NCBI GenBank assembly: GCA_964492775.1
Contig: CAZBLH010000026.1
Span: 1-23,530 of the forward strand
Length of the DNA stretch: 23,530 bases
Source: WRDS01 sp964492775
Lineage (GTDB): Bacteria > Actinomycetota > Coriobacteriia > Anaerosomatales > PHET01
Reading direction: 5' to 3'
The notes under the pieces were generated by a model, which worked only from the letters and a program-made list of their open reading frames with translations, was not told where the DNA came from and did not search any database. Numbering within the stretch: position 1 is the stretch's first letter; each line of letters opens with the position of its first letter. Shown in pieces: positions 21,013-23,530 of this stretch. The position numbers and the translations under genes were made by a program.

Positions 21013-23322
21013 ATGCAAGCTGCCCGCAACCAGCCTCTTGTGAATCGTGCGCTGGCTCTTGCTGTGGGAGCGGCCCTCCTGTTCGCGCCCGGCCCAACGC
21101 CGACCCCCGAGAAGTTCGCCCCACGCGGCGCTGACCGCAGCCTCGCTGCTGCGTCGGTTGACGCCGCCAGCGTGGGCGCCGCTCGGCCCGAAGGATCAGC
21201 GGGCGCATCGCCCACCTCGGCCACCGCCGAACGCGGACGAGTCGGCGCGGTGCGCCTCCCCGCGGCCGAGCGCGACGATCGGCCCGAGACCACTGGGGAG
21301 GTCGTCGTGGCGTTCACGCCCGGAGGCCGCGCGGGCGCCGAAGGTCATCTCCTCCGCCAAGGAGCGCGTATCGTGAGGGTCGATGCGGACGCCGGGTTCA
21401 TCGTCGCCGAGCCTCCGGCCGGATCCGACGATGGTGACTTCGCGAGCGCCGCCTCCGAACTCGACGGCGTGCGCTATGCCGAGCCGGTGTACATACGCCG
21501 CGCTGCCTATGTGCCGAACGACCCCATGTTTGGCAGCCAATGGGCGCTTTCGCGGGTCGGCGCCCCCGCCGCTTGGGACATCACCCGAGGCGACCCTGGC
21601 GTAAGGGTCGCGGTGATCGACACCGGCATCGACCTCACCCATCCGGACCTGGCAGCGAACCTCGACACGGCCAACGACTGGGACTTCGTCGACAACGATG
21701 CGACCGCGCAGGACGAGCAGGGTCACGGCACACACGTCGCAGGAATCGTCGGCGCCGTCGCCGACAACGGGATCGGCGTCAGCGGACTTGCAAGCGGATG
21801 CACCATCCTGCCCGTGCGCGTACTCGACGACGACGGCTACGGCACTACGACCGACGTGGCTTCCGGTATCCGCTGGGCCGTGGACCACGGCGCCGATGTG
21901 ATCAACCTCTCACTGGGGTCCGAAAAGTCCTCGCAACTCGAGCGCGAGGCATGCGAGTACGCCGCGGCGGCGGGCTGCACCGTCGTGGCCGCGGCAGGCA
22001 ACACGCCCGGGTACTCGGTAATGTTTCCCGCTCGGTACCCTAGCGTCCTCGCTGTTTCCGCAACGATGAGCAACGATCGCGCGTACGCCGGCAACTTCGG
22101 CCCACAGGTCGATCTCGCGGCTCCCGGCGCGGGCATCCTGTCGACCGCCCTGCGCACAGGTTTCGGGTCAGACTACGAGCAGCAGTACGGCACATCGATG
22201 GCCACGCCACTGGTCGCAGCCTCTGCGGCGCTGCTCGCCTCCGAGCATCCGGACTGGAGCCCCGAGGAGATCTCGGCGACCCTCAAGGCGACCGCCCGGG
22301 ACCTCGGCCCCACCGGACATGACGACACCTTCGGCTTCGGGATGGTTCGCCCCGACCAGGCGCTCGCCATCTCAGACCCACCGTCCAGGCCGAGCAAAGG
22401 CGACAACAACATCCCAGGAGCGCCTCTGCCCGCAACGACGATCTCCGGCGATCTGCAGTCGCCGTACGACCACAACGACGTCTTCACCGTGACGTTGCAG
22501 CAGAACGACTCTCTCGACATCGATCTCACAGCCGAGAGCTCCAGCGCGGACATCAGCGTGTCCCTGTATGGCCCCGGCGCTGTCGACGTCGACCTCGGTA
22601 CTGCGCTTGTCTCGGCGACCGGGCCTGAACAGCCCCGTGCAATCCGATTCAAGGCCAACGAGTCGGGTGACTACCATGTGCGCGTCTTGTCGCGCCTGGG
22701 CAGCGGCACGTACACGCTGACGGTGGCGAAGACCGGCGTCTCTCTCCTCGCACCGGAGCGCGCCACCTGGGGCGACACCGTGTCGATCGTCGCGCAGGCT
22801 ACGCAGGCAGGCCTCGCAGCTGGAGGCATCAGCATCACGCTGGAGGAGAAGGTCGCGGGCGGCACCTGGACGCGGACGGAGACTCGGCAGACGGTGGCCG
22901 ACGGCCGCGCAACGTTCACGCGTGCGCCTCAGGCCGACACGCAGTACCGGACCTCGGCGACCATTGGTGGCACCAAGCGCACCTCGGCTGTTGCGCACGT
23001 CGCACTCGAGCCGACGGTAACGGTCCTTCTCAGCCGCACATCCACCCAGGTCGGAAAGTGGGTGAGCATCTTCGGCGAGTTCACCCCCAAACGCCCGGTC
23101 GTCGAAACAGCTGTCCGGATTGACTGCTACCGCGACGGCAGCCTGGTGAAGAGCGTGCAAGCTACCGACATGAGCGCGATCCGGCCAGGCGCCTATTCCC
23201 GGTACCGCACCTGGGTCCAAGTAGACGCTCCCGGGACGTGGGAGTTCCGCGCCATCATCGCCGCGCTTCCTGGAATTCACGGCGAATTTGAAAGTGCAGG
23301 CGCGAGTCTCAACGCCGAGTGA
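21013..23322 (+). CDS. Secreted subtilisin-family (S8) serine protease with C-terminal beta domains
   Basis: 769 aa. A signal peptide (about 1-28; RALALAVGAALLFAPG core) is followed by an Ala/Ser/Pro-rich linker. An inhibitory propeptide (about 94-165) ends with PNDPMFGSQWALSRVGAPAA, the usual junction into the catalytic domain. Catalytic residues are Asp203 (VIDTGID), His238 (GHGTHVAG... with His at GHG) and Ser395 (GTSMATP), and the oxyanion Asn330 is in AAAGN. Cys263, 314 and 322 allow one disulfide. After about 455 come a PPC-like domain (about 475-575) and probable Ig-like/beta-sandwich domains (about 578-769). No sortase signal or C-terminal membrane anchor is seen, so it is probably released or wall-associated. 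GAAGGAAG precedes the ATG. Resembles thermitase/fervidolysin-type proteases. Confidence 0.94.
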   Translation: MQAARNQPLVNRALALAVGAALLFAPGPTPTPEKFAPRGADRSLAAASVDAASVGAARPEGSAGASPTSATAERGRVGAVRLPAAERDDRPETTGEVVVAFTPGGRAGAEGHLLRQGARIVRVDADAGFIVAEPPAGSDDGDFASAASELDGVRYAEPVYIRRAAYVPNDPMFGSQWALSRVGAPAAWDITRGDPGVRVAVIDTGIDLTHPDLAANLDTANDWDFVDNDATAQDEQGHGTHVAGIVGAVADNGIGVSGLASGCTILPVRVLDDDGYGTTTDVASGIRWAVDHGADVINLSLGSEKSSQLEREACEYAAAAGCTVVAAAGNTPGYSVMFPARYPSVLAVSATMSNDRAYAGNFGPQVDLAAPGAGILSTALRTGFGSDYEQQYGTSMATPLVAASAALLASEHPDWSPEEISATLKATARDLGPTGHDDTFGFGMVRPDQALAISDPPSRPSKGDNNIPGAPLPATTISGDLQSPYDHNDVFTVTLQQNDSLDIDLTAESSSADISVSLYGPGAVDVDLGTALVSATGPEQPRAIRFKANESGDYHVRVLSRLGSGTYTLTVAKTGVSLLAPERATWGDTVSIVAQATQAGLAAGGISITLEEKVAGGTWTRTETRQTVADGRATFTRAPQADTQYRTSATIGGTKRTSAVAHVALEPTVTVLLSRTSTQVGKWVSIFGEFTPKRPVVETAVRIDCYRDGSLVKSVQATDMSAIRPGAYSRYRTWVQVDAPGTWEFRAIIAALPGIHGEFESAGASLNAE

Positions 23323-23494
23323 CGCGGAGTGGTAGCATCGGTATCAGAGGGGTACCAGCGCACAGGGGATCCTCGGCCCCAAGGGCTGAGAAGATGCAAC
23401 CGGATGTATTTCGCAGGAATTTCCACAACCGGGTCGTATCAACGTTTATACGATTCTTGAGGGCGGGCATCGACCAGGGAGTCTCGCAATCAGA
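23323..23494 (+). other. Hairpin-rich noncoding segment downstream of the protease
   Basis: No supported gene. It holds three inverted repeats in a row: GGTATC/GGTACC (23340-23356, one G.U pair), CTCGGCCC/GGGCTGAG (23372-23390, loop CAA, eight pairs with one G.U), and TCGTAT/ATACGA (23434-23453, loop 8). The middle one is strong enough to end or protect the protease message but has no T-run. Confidence 0.5.
23434..23455 (+). promoter_or_regulatory. Possible operator-promoter before the last gene
   Basis: The perfect palindrome arms TCGTAT and ATACGA flank 8 bases, and the right arm overlaps TACGAT (23450-23455), a good actinobacterial-type -10. A repressor bound here would cover the promoter of the gene at 23495. 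No clear -35 was found. Confidence 0.35.
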
Positions 23495-23530
23495 ATGGAA
23501 GCTCCGATTCTTATCTTCACGGGCTTTCTG
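23495..23530 (+). CDS. Probable start of a further gene (12 codons visible)
   Basis: ATG at 23495 opens a frame MEAPILIFTGFL that runs off the window. The residues are hydrophobic, as at the start of a signal or first membrane segment. GGGAG (23477-23481) is 13 bp upstream, a little far for a Shine-Dalgarno. Too little is visible to name a family. Confidence 0.35.
   Translation, partial: MEAPILIFTGFL

Noticed and set aside
23355..23425. TPP (THI-box) or c-di-GMP-I riboswitch
   Set aside because: GGGCTGAGA and a TCGCAGGAA-like stretch recall the THI box, and GCGCACAGGG recalls the c-di-GMP-I core. The conserved GAACCTGATC segment of the first and the CAAACC/GAAA-loop/GACGCAAAGCC pieces of the second are missing.
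23340..23425. S-box (SAM-I) riboswitch
   Set aside because: TATCAGAGG, GCAACC and AATTTCC loosely echo the S-box, but the conserved GAAACCCGGCAACC block and the four-helix pairing cannot be formed.

Overview
The window is very GC-rich, densely packed DNA with GTG and TTG starts, several short or overlapping intergenic junctions, and at least one promoter that looks leaderless. This style, together with the gene content (a ferredoxin-type Fe-S protein, an iron-sulfur flavoprotein, a tandem PH-domain membrane pair, an AcuC-type deacetylase), suggests a high-GC actinobacterial lineage, perhaps an anaerobe of the Coriobacteriia type. That placement is inference from style, not from a marker gene. 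I see no tRNA, rRNA, IS element, prophage or CRISPR array. The region reads as ordinary chromosome with several poorly characterised genes.

Left part (1-3718). A minus-strand operon runs from a NYN/LOTUS-type putative endoribonuclease (TTG start) through the bifunctional 23S rRNA methyltransferase RlmKL to a YgjP-like metallopeptidase cut by the window edge. Junctions are 7 bp and a 4-bp GTGA overlap. A small CGDC glutaredoxin-like protein diverges from it.

3719-9759. A MarR regulator (plus) converges, 3 bp apart, on a likely four-gene minus cluster: membrane protein, iron-sulfur flavoprotein, tandem-GNAT acetyltransferase, and a 3-hydroxyisobutyrate dehydrogenase-family enzyme. Diverging from this cluster is an overlapping pair of bacterial PH-domain (YdbS/YdbT-like) membrane proteins.

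9760-13951. An unrecognised 199-aa protein is preceded by a GATAAT box placed so that transcription should start at its ATG. It converges on pncB-pncA (nicotinate phosphoribosyltransferase and nicotinamidase, ATGA overlap), which together make an NAD salvage operon. Then come a 60-aa orphan protein and a 280-aa protein with two ferredoxin clusters and an extra set of cysteines.

13952-20961. This stretch holds a lipoprotein with two META domains, a HEAT-like protein, AcuC-type deacetylase, a possible 83-aa protein, a DEAD-box RNA helicase with a hairpin-rich leader, a RidA-family protein and a DegV-family lipid-binding protein (probably cotranscribed), and ribose-5-phosphate isomerase A diverging from DegV.

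20962-23530. A secreted subtilisin-family protease with an N-terminal propeptide and C-terminal beta domains has its own TATACT promoter. It is followed by 172 bp of hairpin-rich noncoding DNA and the probable first 12 codons of another gene.
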